Below, piece after piece: positions 1 through 8,075 of a stretch of 19,150 nt of DNA. The translations under genes and the position numbers were made by a program. A model generated the notes under the pieces. That model was given only the letters and a program-made list of their open reading frames with translations. It made no database searches and was not told where the DNA came from. Position 1 is the stretch's first letter. The number at the start of each line of letters is the position of its first letter. Source of the stretch: Flavobacterium psychrophilum (lineage in GTDB: Bacteria > Bacteroidota > Bacteroidia > Flavobacteriales > Flavobacteriaceae); assembly GCA_945866505.1 (NCBI GenBank), contig CAMBHH010000047.1, forward strand, positions 1 to 19,150, in the 5' to 3' direction.

Positions 1-1448
1 CCTAGAGCTTTTGGCGTCAATTTTTGTATTAAAATAGTATTGGTAGGTTTGTTTCCCTCGAATACTTTGAAAGGCAAAAGAAATTTTGCTTTTTCTGCGG
101 AAAGTCCTTGTTTATCAAATTCTGCTTGTACTTTAGCTGAAGATTTTCCATGTAATAGGGCTTCCGTTTGTGCAAAAAAGTTGGACATCAATTTGTCGTG
201 ATGATCTTCGTTGCCATACAATGGTTTAACGAATCCAATAAAATCTGTTGGAATTAACTTGGTTCCTTGATGAATCAATTGAAAAAAAGCATGTTGCGCA
301 TTGGTTCCTGGTTCTCCCCAAATAATGGTTCCCGTTTGGTAACCTACTGGTTTTCCGTCACGATCTACACTTTTTCCGTTGCTTTCCATAAATCCTTGCT
401 GCAAGTAAGGTGCTAATTTTTGCAAATATTGACTATAAGGAATTAATGCTTCGCTTTCGGCACCAAAAAAATTGTTGTACCATATACTTAGCAAAGCCAA
501 AATCACTGGCATATTTTTATCAAAATCCTCGGTTTTGAAATGCTCATCCATTTCGTTGGCTCCAGCCAATAATTCATTATAATTATCAAAACCAACGGCC
601 AAACTTATCGAAAGTCCAACAGCGCTCCAAAGCGAAAATCGTCCTCCAACCCAGTCCCACATTGGGAAAACATTGTCAGGATTAATTCCAAACTCGGTTA
701 CTTTTTGTATATTGGTGGAAACTGCTACAAAATGTTTGGCAACATCTTCTTGCGAAGCTGATTTTAAAAACCAATCTCTTATGGTTTCTGAATTAGTCAA
801 CGTTTCTTGAGTGGTAAATGTTTTAGAAACAATTACAAAAAGTGTTGTTTCTGGACTTAGTTTTTTTATAATTTCGTTTACGTGATCACCATCAACATTC
901 GATACAAAATGAACTTTCAAATGATTTTTATAATATTGCAAAGCCTCAACCACCATTGCCGGTCCAAGGTCTGAGCCGCCAATTCCGATGTTTACAATAT
1001 CGGTGAATGGTTTTCCTGTATATCCTTTTCGGTCTCCGTTTACAATTTCATTGGTGAAACTTTTAATTTTGGTCTTTACTTCATAAACTTCTGGAATTAC
1101 ATTTACTCCATCAACATTAATGGTTGCTGTTTCTTTGGCACGCAAAGCAGTATGCAAAACCGCGCGATTTTCGGTTTGATTAATAATGTCTCCATCAAAA
1201 TATTTGGCAATTGCGTCTTTCAATTGCGTTTCGTTTGCCAATTCAAGTAATAAATCTAGGGTTTCATGATTGATGATGTTCTTTGAATAATCAATCAAAA
1301 AATCATTCCATTGAATATGAAATTGCGAAGTTCTAGTGTTGTCTTTATCAAATAGGGTTGACATAGAAGCATTTTGCATTTCCTGAAAATGTTTCTGAAG
1401 TTTTTGCCAAGCTAATGTGTTCGTAGGGTTTGTGTTATGTAATGCCAT
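1..1448 (-). CDS. pgi: Glucose-6-phosphate isomerase, 3' end cut by window edge
   Basis: Interconverts glucose 6-phosphate and fructose 6-phosphate in the cytoplasm (glycolysis and gluconeogenesis). Reading the minus strand from the ATG at 1446-1448 gives 482 uninterrupted codons beginning [10 protein letters not shown] and running off the window after LTPKALG. The family is about 550 residues, so roughly 65 C-terminal residues, including the second family signature, are missing. The first PGI signature, [14 protein letters not shown], lies near residues 264-277. The active-site stretch [20 protein letters not shown], near 378-395, holds the catalytic Glu and His. The serine/threonine phosphate-binding stretch [10 protein letters not shown] is also present. 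The start fits the usual family N-terminus and lies about 18 bases below a likely start site from the promoter at 1473-1502. The upstream M23 gene ends 99 bases away, so pgi is probably transcribed on its own. Identification is secure. Confidence 0.97.
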   Translation of the reverse strand, partial: MALHNTNPTNTLAWQKLQKHFQEMQNASMSTLFDKDNTRTSQFHIQWNDFLIDYSKNIINHETLDLLLELANETQLKDAIAKYFDGDIINQTENRAVLHTALRAKETATINVDGVNVIPEVYEVKTKIKSFTNEIVNGDRKGYTGKPFTDIVNIGIGGSDLGPAMVVEALQYYKNHLKVHFVSNVDGDHVNEIIKKLSPETTLFVIVSKTFTTQETLTNSETIRDWFLKSASQEDVAKHFVAVSTNIQKVTEFGINPDNVFPMWDWVGGRFSLWSAVGLSISLAVGFDNYNELLAGANEMDEHFKTEDFDKNMPVILALLSIWYNNFFGAESEALIPYSQYLQKLAPYLQQGFMESNGKSVDRDGKPVGYQTGTIIWGEPGTNAQHAFFQLIHQGTKLIPTDFIGFVKPLYGNEDHHDKLMSNFFAQTEALLHGKSSAKVQAEFDKQGLSAEKAKFLLPFKVFEGNKPTNTILIQKLTPKAL

Positions 1449-1472
1449 AATTGCTTTTTATTTTAGAAAGTG

Positions 1473-1502
1473 CAAATTTACATTTTTAGTTTGTAAACAA
1501 AC
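1473..1502 (-). promoter_or_regulatory. Likely pgi promoter, Bacteroidetes type
   Basis: Read on the minus strand, TAAATTTG (1480-1473) fits the Bacteroidetes -7 box TAnnTTTG, and TTTG (1501-1498) lies 17 bases upstream as the -33 box. The predicted start is about 18 bases before the pgi ATG. The -33 box is inside the near-perfect dyad GTTTGTAAACAAAC (1489-1502, arms of 6 around AA), which could be an operator or chance. The match was found by eye. Confidence 0.55.
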
Positions 1503-1547
1503 CAAGCTTTTTACATCTTTAGATTAAGAAAAAGTAATTATTCCCGT

Positions 1548-2783
1548 TTACAAATTAGCAACACTATCCAATTCCCATTTCAAAGGTTCGATTTGTTGTT
1601 TAAAACGAGGCAGATTTTTCGACTCCATAGGTTGTGAGTTGGGCAATTTCAATCTCAAAGCATCAACTTGTACTCCGTTTTTCCAAAATCGATAACACAC
1701 GTGTGGGCCTGTGGCTAATCCTGTGCTTCCCACCCTGCCAATAACACTTCCTTGAGTCACTCTTTGCCCTCTTCGAACCAAAATTCGAGACATGTGTAAA
1801 TATTGAGTCGAATAAGTTCTGTCGTGTTTTACTTTTACAAAATTTCCGTTTCCGGCTGTATAACCCGTTTGCTCTACAATTCCTGATGCTGTTGTCATAA
1901 TAGGAGTTCCTGTTGGCGCAGCATAGTCGGTTCCTTTGTGGGCTTTCCAAATCATTTGTACAGGATGAAATCTACTTCTGGAGAAACGAGAGGTAATATT
2001 GGCATATTTAAGAGGTGATTTTAGGAAGAAATTCTTGAGCGCTTTTCCGTCTTCATCATAATAATCTATTTTACCAGAGTTTTCGTTTTGAGCAAAAGGG
2101 AAAGCATAAATCATTTTGCCCTTGTATTCAAAAAAAGCAGCACTTAAACTGTCAACACCATCATAAATAGTATCATCAATGTATCTTTCGGTAAAAATAA
2201 CGCCAAATTGATCTCCTTTTTTCAGCTTGAAAAAATCGATGGACCAAGCATAAACTTTGATTAATTTATTGGCCAAAGCCGGATCTACTTTTTGCCTATG
2301 TAATTCTTCTGAAAAAGAACCGTTTAATTCTCCGGCAATAGTTCTTTTTTTGATTCTAATAGGCCGTGTGACTTTTGAAACACCAACCGTATCTCTAAAA
2401 TCTATAATATAATAACTCGCTCTGTCGGGTTGATAAATCGCATATTGAAGTTTTTTGTAGCGATCTTTTGAACGTAAAAATGTATATGCTTTTCCAATTC
2501 TAATGGTTCTCACATTGAAACTGTCTTTCACTTTTTCAATGATATCATACACTTGTTTGTCACCCAAATTTTGATTTTCTATGATACTCCCAAAAGTGTC
2601 GCCACTTTTTATGGTGTCATGAAGTACATTAAAATCATTGAAATCAAAGCCAAATTGTTCTACTTTTTGAGGTTTCACTTGTTCGGGCGCGATGTTTTCG
2701 GGCTCTTTTTCTTTACAAGAAAATACTAAAAAAAAGACCGATATAAATAAAATTACTTTTTTCAAATTAATTCTTTTACTCAT
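1548..2783 (-). CDS. M23/LytM-type peptidase, probable lipoprotein, variant zinc site
   Basis: 411-residue envelope protein of the M23 (LytM/lysostaphin) family, whose active members cut peptidoglycan cross-links. A Lys/Arg-rich N-terminus and hydrophobic stretch (residues 9-22) precede Cys23, so a lipoprotein signal is likely, although Phe at -2 is not classic. The middle (about 50-260) is a conserved region I cannot name in detail. The C-terminal M23 domain is at about 275-372, with HKGTD (H282, D286) and YLH (H330). The usual GPHxH box reads GPHVC: H361 is kept, but the third zinc ligand is Cys363. I recall this variant in other Bacteroidetes homologues, so it may be a subgroup trait and not an error. 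The enzyme could still bind zinc through Cys, or be a non-catalytic activator like EnvC/NlpD. It lies 82 bases below the DUF3108 gene with no promoter visible in the gap, so the two are probably co-transcribed. Confidence 0.88.
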   Translation of the reverse strand: MSKRINLKKVILFISVFFLVFSCKEKEPENIAPEQVKPQKVEQFGFDFNDFNVLHDTIKSGDTFGSIIENQNLGDKQVYDIIEKVKDSFNVRTIRIGKAYTFLRSKDRYKKLQYAIYQPDRASYYIIDFRDTVGVSKVTRPIRIKKRTIAGELNGSFSEELHRQKVDPALANKLIKVYAWSIDFFKLKKGDQFGVIFTERYIDDTIYDGVDSLSAAFFEYKGKMIYAFPFAQNENSGKIDYYDEDGKALKNFFLKSPLKYANITSRFSRSRFHPVQMIWKAHKGTDYAAPTGTPIMTTASGIVEQTGYTAGNGNFVKVKHDRTYSTQYLHMSRILVRRGQRVTQGSVIGRVGSTGLATGPHVCYRFWKNGVQVDALRLKLPNSQPMESKNLPRFKQQIEPLKWELDSVANL

Positions 2784-2865
2784 TTACTTTTCAAGCTTTG
2801 TTTTAGGAATTAAATTTCATTGTAAACCCATTTAGGAATCAAATAAAATTTAAACAGAAAACAAT

Positions 2866-3642
2866 TTAGCTATTTTTTTTAATTTTAAAGGGATATTTTA
2901 ATCCTTTGTAGCTGTCTAAATCTGCTTTTATAGAACCAACCAGAAGACTAGCTTTTATTCGAATTGGCACTTTGTTGTCGTCGTCTGATATCCAAATGGT
3001 TAAACTTTCTTCTTCTTTGAAAACGCGCCCAGTTTGAACTAATGGTCTAAAAATCATTGTAGAAACGACGCCAAATTTAGTTTTAATATCTTCACGCCCT
3101 ATAAACTTTAACCTAAATTTTGTAGTTTTATCATCAAAGAACATATCGATTGCTGCAAATTCTCCGAGTTTCATTTTATCAATATTGGGGTAATTTCGCA
3201 AATAATAAAATGACGATAAAATATCCTGAGTGTTTTTGGGAATAACAAAAGTCTTCTCGGTATTGTGCTTATAGTCTTTAACTGCAATGGTATTATCAGT
3301 TGGATTGAAAAAGCCTTCTTGGTTTTTGGTATATCCTCCTTCGTCAATTTTTCTAACAAATTGATATGGATTTCCTGTTTCCTTATCTATGTAACTTTCG
3401 TAAGTATCGCTCACTTTAAAAAAAAGCCGAGATACACCTGTTGTATACCCTTTGCCGATAACGTGAAAAACATTTTTGTTGTTTAAAGTAGCTTCTTTTA
3501 TATCTAAAGTGGCATAACCGGCACTTAAAAACCCATAATTGACTCTAAAAATAAATCGTTCGCCTACATCAAAAGCAGATTCTTTTTGAGGTAAAAATCC
3601 CACCGCTACTATACATATAAATAATAGAATTATTTTTTTCAT
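2866..3642 (-). CDS. DUF3108 family exported protein
   Basis: 258 residues. An N-terminal signal peptide (hydrophobic residues 4-17, then a polar stretch) points to the periplasm or outer membrane. The mature part is beta-rich and fits the DUF3108 family: an N-terminal GERFIFRVNYGFLSAGYATL block, a central block around SRLFFKVSDTYESYID, and a late block with basic residues that ends in LDSYKGLKYPF. The function of DUF3108 is not established. The gene follows the promoter at 3687-3718 and precedes the M23 gene by 82 bases, so the two exported proteins probably form one transcript. That suggests, without proving, an envelope role. No Shine-Dalgarno sequence is obvious, which is normal for this phylum. 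Confidence 0.85.
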   Translation of the reverse strand: MKKIILLFICIVAVGFLPQKESAFDVGERFIFRVNYGFLSAGYATLDIKEATLNNKNVFHVIGKGYTTGVSRLFFKVSDTYESYIDKETGNPYQFVRKIDEGGYTKNQEGFFNPTDNTIAVKDYKHNTEKTFVIPKNTQDILSSFYYLRNYPNIDKMKLGEFAAIDMFFDDKTTKFRLKFIGREDIKTKFGVVSTMIFRPLVQTGRVFKEEESLTIWISDDDNKVPIRIKASLLVGSIKADLDSYKGLKYPFKIKKNS

Positions 3643-3686
3643 CTTCTTAACTAATTATTTATTTACTATGAACGCAAATTCTGTTC

Positions 3687-3718
3687 CAAAGGTATTAAAA
3701 CAAAAAAACTCAGTCAAA
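3687..3718 (-). promoter_or_regulatory. Promoter for DUF3108-M23 unit
   Basis: On the minus strand TTTG (3718-3715) is followed after 20 bases by TACCTTTG (3694-3687), an excellent match to the Bacteroidetes TTTG / TAnnTTTG consensus. The predicted start is near 3682, giving a leader of about 40 bases before the ATG at 3642. The -33 box sits in the loop and arm of the upstream terminator hairpin, so the two signals share DNA. Confidence 0.65.
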
Positions 3719-3729
3719 TAATGACTGAG
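3702..3729 (-). terminator. Rho-independent terminator after uvrC-patatin
   Basis: Eight-base perfect stem CTCAGTCA / TGACTGAG (3709-3716 with 3722-3729) around a 5-base loop. On the minus strand it is followed at once by seven T's (3708-3702). It would stop minus-strand transcripts coming from the patatin gene 246 bases upstream, or from a small RNA starting in between. Confidence 0.75.
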
Positions 3730-3784
3730 AATTTATGCTATTAACTAACCCAAAAAATATAAACTATGAAATTTATATGAAATC

Positions 3785-3811
3785 CGAAAGGAAACCACCC
3801 CTTTCGTTTTT
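3785..3811 (+). terminator. Hairpin with T run, plus-strand side
   Basis: Seven-base stem CGAAAGG / CCTTTCG (3785-3791 with 3800-3806), 8-base loop, followed by TTTTT on the plus strand. No plus-strand gene ends here, so a plus-strand terminator has no obvious client. It may instead be the 5' stem of a minus-strand RNA or a backstop against antisense transcription. Confidence 0.35.
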
Positions 3812-3975
3812 GCAGGTGCAAAGGTACGAGAGGTTTTAAATAAAATTTAAAAAAAATAAAGTTTAACATATTGATTGCGAAGACACAAACCAATTGCGGG
3901 TTATTTTTTTACATTGCATAAAAAAAATCTGCTTTTACTGTTTTCTTCTCAATTTTTATCCTTGTTAATTGAGTT

Positions 3976-6177
3976 TTAAAACCAAAATCCAATACTAAAC
4001 CAGGTAAATCCTTTTTTGGTTTCTGGCGACCAAGAGTATTTTACTTCCACAGGGCCTAAAATTGTTTCTAGTCCATATCCTAGCGCATATCCTGAATATT
4101 TGGGAATCGATATCCAATCTAATGAGTCAAAAAGATTGTTTTCGATATTGGCATAATTGGCAGAAAAATTTATATGGTTTTTCTTGAAAATTTCATAATC
4201 GAGAGTTAAAGAAGATTTTAAATAACTGTCTCCTGCAACACTCAAAAAATCATACCCATAAAAAGGCTTGAAATTATTTACTGGAATATAACCGAAACCT
4301 CCCAATACGAAATCAAAAAAAGGAACACTTTTTTGACCAATCGAGAAACCTCCTTCTGTTTGAAACTTGAAAGTTGTTTTCTTTAAAATTTTGACTGCAA
4401 CTCCTACATCTGCTTTGGCTATAGAAAAAGGATTGAATTTTCCCGAATAATTACTAGATATTAAATAATTATGAATCTCACCTGTAAAATACCACCCTTT
4501 TGTTGGAAAGTATTGATTGTCAAAAGAATCGAATTTCATATACCCAAAAACGCTACCGTATTTACTTCGATCTATTATTGTGCTTGAAGTTGCTAATGTT
4601 TCGGAATTGATATTTAAATATTTATGTTCTAAACCTATGCCTATAAGAAATTTTTGTGCAAATATGGATTGAAAATATAGCTGCGTTGTTACATCAAGAA
4701 AATTAATATTTATAGAATTGACCGATGGATCTATCGAAAGAAGACTAATCTGTTTAGTTACGTTTTTATTAAATTGATTCAATTGTGATTTAAATCCAAT
4801 GCTCAAATTGTATCCATTATCAATGTAATAATCCAAATTATAACGAACATTATCACCGATAATTAAATCGAATGAAGCTACATCGTTCTTGAAAAGCGTG
4901 TTTTTATTGGTAATGTTGGCTAAAACGGCACTTTTATATAGTCCGTCATAATGCAATCCAAATTTCAAAAAAGTAATCACTGGATTTTCAATCAAATTAA
5001 TAACTAAGTCATCTCCAAATCCATTGGGTTCTAAAGCATAAGTAACAGTTCCAAAATTATGCGTCGCATCAATATTATTGATGCCAGTTTCTAAATCTTT
5101 ATATGTAATTTTCGCCCCTGATTTGAACTTTAATTTACCTTCTATATAGGCTCTAGAATAATGACCTAAATTGTTATAAACTATATTTATAATTTGCAAA
5201 CTATCGGATTCTATTTTTAATTTAGGTTTTTGATATGGATTTGATTTTTCAGCAATTTTTTTAAAATCTTCATAGACCGTAAAAGCAGCTTCTTCTCCTC
5301 TTTGAATAATTTCTTTTGCCTTTTCAAAAGATACTGCTCCAATGTTTTTGATGTCTGGTTTTATATAAATGTCTGTGTTTTTTGAATTGACATTCATTTT
5401 TCCAATAGTCTGAAGATTAGTGATTTGAAACAAAATATTTGTAGCTCCTTGGAGTTGGCTTTTATCCCGCAAACCACTTTGCACATCAACACCTATGATG
5501 ATGTCAGCGCCTAGTTTTCTAATTTCTTCGATGGGATAATTATTGGTAACACCACCATCAACTAGGAGTTTTCCATCTAATGTAACGGGCGAAAAAACGG
5601 AAGGTAAAGCAGAACTAGCAAATAATGCTTGTGCTAAAACACCTTTATCTAATATAACTTGTTTTCCCAACTCGATGTCTGTTGCCATGCATAAAAAAGG
5701 AATTGGCAATTGATTAAAATCTCTAACATGTCTAGCATGCAAGGTCAGTCGGTTGAATAAATTGTAATTAAACATCCCTTTTGACAGCGATTGTGGTGCT
5801 CCAAATTTCAATTTGTTGAAAGGGAGAATTAAAGCATACAACTCATCATTCCTTTTTTCGTAAAAACTTTTTGAAGAACGCGGAAGATAATCTATTAATA
5901 AATTGTCAAAATTGGTTGTTTTGACAATAGAATCTAATTGGGTAGCATTATAACCAGAGGCATAAAGTCCGCCAATAACCGCACCCATACTGGTTCCACC
6001 AATGTAATCTATTTTAATTCCTGCTTGCTCTAAAACTTTTAGTACTCCAACATGAGCAAATCCTTTGGCGCCACCACCACTCAAAACCAATCCGATCTTT
6101 GGCTTCTTGATGGTGTCTTGCGAAAAAGACGCCTGATAAGTTACTAGAAGAAAAACAAACAAGGCAAATTTTCTCAT
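3976..6177 (-). CDS. Patatin-like phospholipase fused to outer-membrane barrel
   Basis: 733 residues, built like the PlpD/FplA (type Vd) proteins: signal peptide (1-19), patatin lipase domain (about 27-235), linker, a POTRA-like segment (about 327-397), and an outer-membrane barrel of the bacterial surface antigen/BamA type to the C-terminal Phe. The lipase domain has the oxyanion loop SGGGAKG (33-39), the nucleophile box GTSMG (Ser63) and the DGG box (Asp207), so the Ser-Asp dyad is complete and activity on acyl lipids is expected. Bacteroidetes carry many such proteins, often annotated only as patatin. Whether the lipase reaches the cell surface through its own barrel is inferred from PlpD. 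The gene starts 9 bases after the uvrC stop, so it is co-transcribed with it although no functional link is evident. A terminator follows at 3702-3729. Confidence 0.92.
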   Translation of the reverse strand: MRKFALFVFLLVTYQASFSQDTIKKPKIGLVLSGGGAKGFAHVGVLKVLEQAGIKIDYIGGTSMGAVIGGLYASGYNATQLDSIVKTTNFDNLLIDYLPRSSKSFYEKRNDELYALILPFNKLKFGAPQSLSKGMFNYNLFNRLTLHARHVRDFNQLPIPFLCMATDIELGKQVILDKGVLAQALFASSALPSVFSPVTLDGKLLVDGGVTNNYPIEEIRKLGADIIIGVDVQSGLRDKSQLQGATNILFQITNLQTIGKMNVNSKNTDIYIKPDIKNIGAVSFEKAKEIIQRGEEAAFTVYEDFKKIAEKSNPYQKPKLKIESDSLQIINIVYNNLGHYSRAYIEGKLKFKSGAKITYKDLETGINNIDATHNFGTVTYALEPNGFGDDLVINLIENPVITFLKFGLHYDGLYKSAVLANITNKNTLFKNDVASFDLIIGDNVRYNLDYYIDNGYNLSIGFKSQLNQFNKNVTKQISLLSIDPSVNSININFLDVTTQLYFQSIFAQKFLIGIGLEHKYLNINSETLATSSTIIDRSKYGSVFGYMKFDSFDNQYFPTKGWYFTGEIHNYLISSNYSGKFNPFSIAKADVGVAVKILKKTTFKFQTEGGFSIGQKSVPFFDFVLGGFGYIPVNNFKPFYGYDFLSVAGDSYLKSSLTLDYEIFKKNHINFSANYANIENNLFDSLDWISIPKYSGYALGYGLETILGPVEVKYSWSPETKKGFTWFSIGFWF

Positions 6178-6186
6178 TTTGATTTG

Positions 6187-7980
6187 CTAATTGGTTTTGT
6201 AAAAGTCGGTAATTTTTTTGGCTTTGGAAATACCTATAACGTCCGAAATTTCTTTTTCTGTTGCCAATTTCAATCTTTTAACACTTTTGAAATGCTGAAT
6301 CAACGCCAGCATCGTTTTTTCGCCAATTCCCGGAATGCTTTCTATCGAAGAATTGAGTGCCGATTTGCTTCTTTTATCTCGATGATGCGTAATCCCAAAG
6401 CGGTGCGCTTCGTTTCGCAATTGCTGAATGACCTTCAATGTCTCGGATTTTTTGTCCAAATACAATGGAATCGAATCGCCAGGATAAAACAATTCTTCCA
6501 GTCGTTTTGCAATGCCAATTATCGTAATTTTACCGCGTAAACCTAATTCGTCGATACTTTTCAACGCTGACGACAATTGTCCTTTTCCACCATCGATGAT
6601 AATGAGTTGAGGCAAAGGCTCGTTTTCGTCCAATAATCGTTTGTATCGTCTATAAACTACTTCGGTCATTGAAGCAAAATCGTCAGGTCCTTCGACAGTT
6701 TTTATATTGAAATGGCGATAATCTTTTTTACTGGGTTTTCCATTCTTGAAAACCACACAAGCTGCAACAGCATTGGTTCCTTGAATATTCGAATTATCAA
6801 AACATTCAATGTGTCGTGGTTCAACTGGCAATCGTAAATCCTTTTGCATTTGTGCCATAATTCGGTTGGCGTGACGATCTGGATCCACGATTTGCAGTTG
6901 TTTCAACTGTTCGATTCTGTAAAATTTGGCGTTGCGAATGGACAAATCCAAAATCTGTTTTTTATCGCCCAATTGCGGAACCGTAACTTTTATATTTTCG
7001 CCGACTTCCACTTCAAACGGAACAATAATTTCTGTGGACAATAATTGAAACCGTTCCCGAAGTTCGATGATTGCTAATTCTAATAATTCTTCGTCGGTTT
7101 CGTCGAGTTTCTTTTTAATTTCCATTGTATGGGAACGAATAATCGAACCGTGAGAAATTTGCAAAAAATTCACAAAAGCAGCACTTTCGTCCGAAACTAT
7201 AGAAAACACATCGATATTCGTAATTTTTGGATTTATAATTGTGGAACGCGACTGGTAATTTTCGAGAATTTCGATTTTCTCTTTTATTTTCTGGGCTTCT
7301 TCGAAATACATTCTACTAGCCAAATCGGTCATCAGTCTTTTGAAATCCTTCATTGATTCTTTAAAGTTTCCTTTCAAAATTTCACGAATGGCATCCACTT
7401 GTTTTTGGTAATTTTCCAATGATTCAAATCCCTCGCAAGGACCTTTGCAATTGCCAATGTGATATTCCAAACACACCTTAAATTTTCTGCTTTCGATATT
7501 CGATTTACTCAAATCATAATTGCAAGTCCGCAACGGATACAACTCTTTTATCAATTCAAGAATAGTGCTCACTGTCTTGAAACTCGTGTAAGGTCCAAAA
7601 TACTCCGAGCCATCCTTAATCAATCTTCTAGTAGAAAATATTCTTGAAAAAGGTTCTTTTTTGATGCAAAGCCAAGGATAACTTTTGTCGTCACGCAACA
7701 AAACATTGTAGCGTGGCATCAAGGTTTTTATAAGGTTGTTTTCTAATAAAAGCGCATCCGTTTCTGTGGGAACGACGATGTGTTTTATTGTCACAATTTT
7801 CTTAACCAAGACATTCGTTTTGGCTGTATCGTGAACTTTATTGAAATAAGAAGAAACTCTTTTTTTTAAGTTTTTGGCTTTGCCCACATACAATATCTTC
7901 CCTTCCTTATCATAATATTGATATACGCCGGGACCATCAGGCAAGGTTTGAATTTGAAGTTCGAGAGTTGGGTTGTTCAT
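6187..7980 (-). CDS. uvrC: Excinuclease ABC subunit C
   Basis: 597 residues, full length for UvrC, the nuclease that makes both incisions in nucleotide excision repair after UvrA/UvrB find damage. Domains in order: GIY-YIG nuclease (GVY at 18-20, YVG at 31-33, catalytic Glu near 80); a four-cysteine region (C153, C170, C178, C182) like that reported to bind an iron-sulfur cluster in UvrC; a UVR motif that contacts UvrB (about 205-242); the RNase H-like 3' nuclease domain (ECFDNSNIQG with Asp395, IIDGGKGQ with Asp463, His526); and C-terminal helix-hairpin-helix motifs around IPGIGEKT (549-556). All key residues are present. The ATG at 7980 gives the usual N-terminus (LELQIQTLPDGPGVY) and lies only 4 bases from the -7 box, so the mRNA may be leaderless. 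The patatin gene follows in the same operon. Confidence 0.97.
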   Translation of the reverse strand: MNNPTLELQIQTLPDGPGVYQYYDKEGKILYVGKAKNLKKRVSSYFNKVHDTAKTNVLVKKIVTIKHIVVPTETDALLLENNLIKTLMPRYNVLLRDDKSYPWLCIKKEPFSRIFSTRRLIKDGSEYFGPYTSFKTVSTILELIKELYPLRTCNYDLSKSNIESRKFKVCLEYHIGNCKGPCEGFESLENYQKQVDAIREILKGNFKESMKDFKRLMTDLASRMYFEEAQKIKEKIEILENYQSRSTIINPKITNIDVFSIVSDESAAFVNFLQISHGSIIRSHTMEIKKKLDETDEELLELAIIELRERFQLLSTEIIVPFEVEVGENIKVTVPQLGDKKQILDLSIRNAKFYRIEQLKQLQIVDPDRHANRIMAQMQKDLRLPVEPRHIECFDNSNIQGTNAVAACVVFKNGKPSKKDYRHFNIKTVEGPDDFASMTEVVYRRYKRLLDENEPLPQLIIIDGGKGQLSSALKSIDELGLRGKITIIGIAKRLEELFYPGDSIPLYLDKKSETLKVIQQLRNEAHRFGITHHRDKRSKSALNSSIESIPGIGEKTMLALIQHFKSVKRLKLATEKEISDVIGISKAKKITDFYKTN

Positions 7981-7984
7981 TTAA

Positions 7985-8016
7985 CAAAGTTAGCCTGAAA
8001 AATATGAAGTTCCAAA
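7985..8016 (-). promoter_or_regulatory. uvrC promoter
   Basis: Minus strand TTTG (8016-8013), 20-base spacer, TAACTTTG (7992-7985): a full Bacteroidetes promoter. The ATG of uvrC (7980-7978) begins 4 bases after the -7 box, which places the transcription start at or within a few bases of the start codon. Confidence 0.65.
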
Positions 8017-8051
8017 TTGAGACAAATAGGTAATATTGTAAATAGTTATAG

Positions 8052-8059
8052 TAACTTTG
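8052..8059 (+). promoter_or_regulatory. -7 box for the decarboxylase-fau operon
   Basis: TAACTTTG on the plus strand fits TAnnTTTG and would start RNA about 13 bases before the ATG at 8076. No TTG is found at the normal distance upstream, so the promoter is incomplete by sequence. The 12-base TAACTTTGTTAA (8052-8063) is the exact reverse complement of 7981-7992 at the divergent uvrC promoter. Confidence 0.45.
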
Positions 8060-8075
8060 TTAAAAATATTGAGCA

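Larger units (their letters stand above)
3643..3975. other. 333-base gene-free region between patatin and DUF3108 genes
   Basis: No convincing coding frame. Moving from the DUF3108 start toward the patatin stop it holds: a promoter (3687-3718), a terminator hairpin overlapping it (3702-3729), a TTAACTAAC motif (3741-3749), a second hairpin (3785-3806) with T's on its plus side, a second TACCTTTG box on the minus strand (3826-3819), and A/T-rich low-complexity sequence to 3975. The arrangement would suit a small minus-strand RNA starting near 3813 and ending at the terminator, but no good -33 box accompanies the second TACCTTTG. Confidence 0.5.

Noticed and set aside
3765..3779. Tiny plus-strand frame (ATG AAA TTT ATA TGA) ahead of the 3785 hairpin, as a leader peptide with attenuator
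   Set aside because: Four codons, no regulatory amino-acid run, and no plus-strand gene downstream to regulate.
6184..6540. 118-codon plus-strand frame opposite the uvrC 3' end
   Set aside because: Antisense to conserved UvrC helix-hairpin-helix codons and without promoter or recognisable features.
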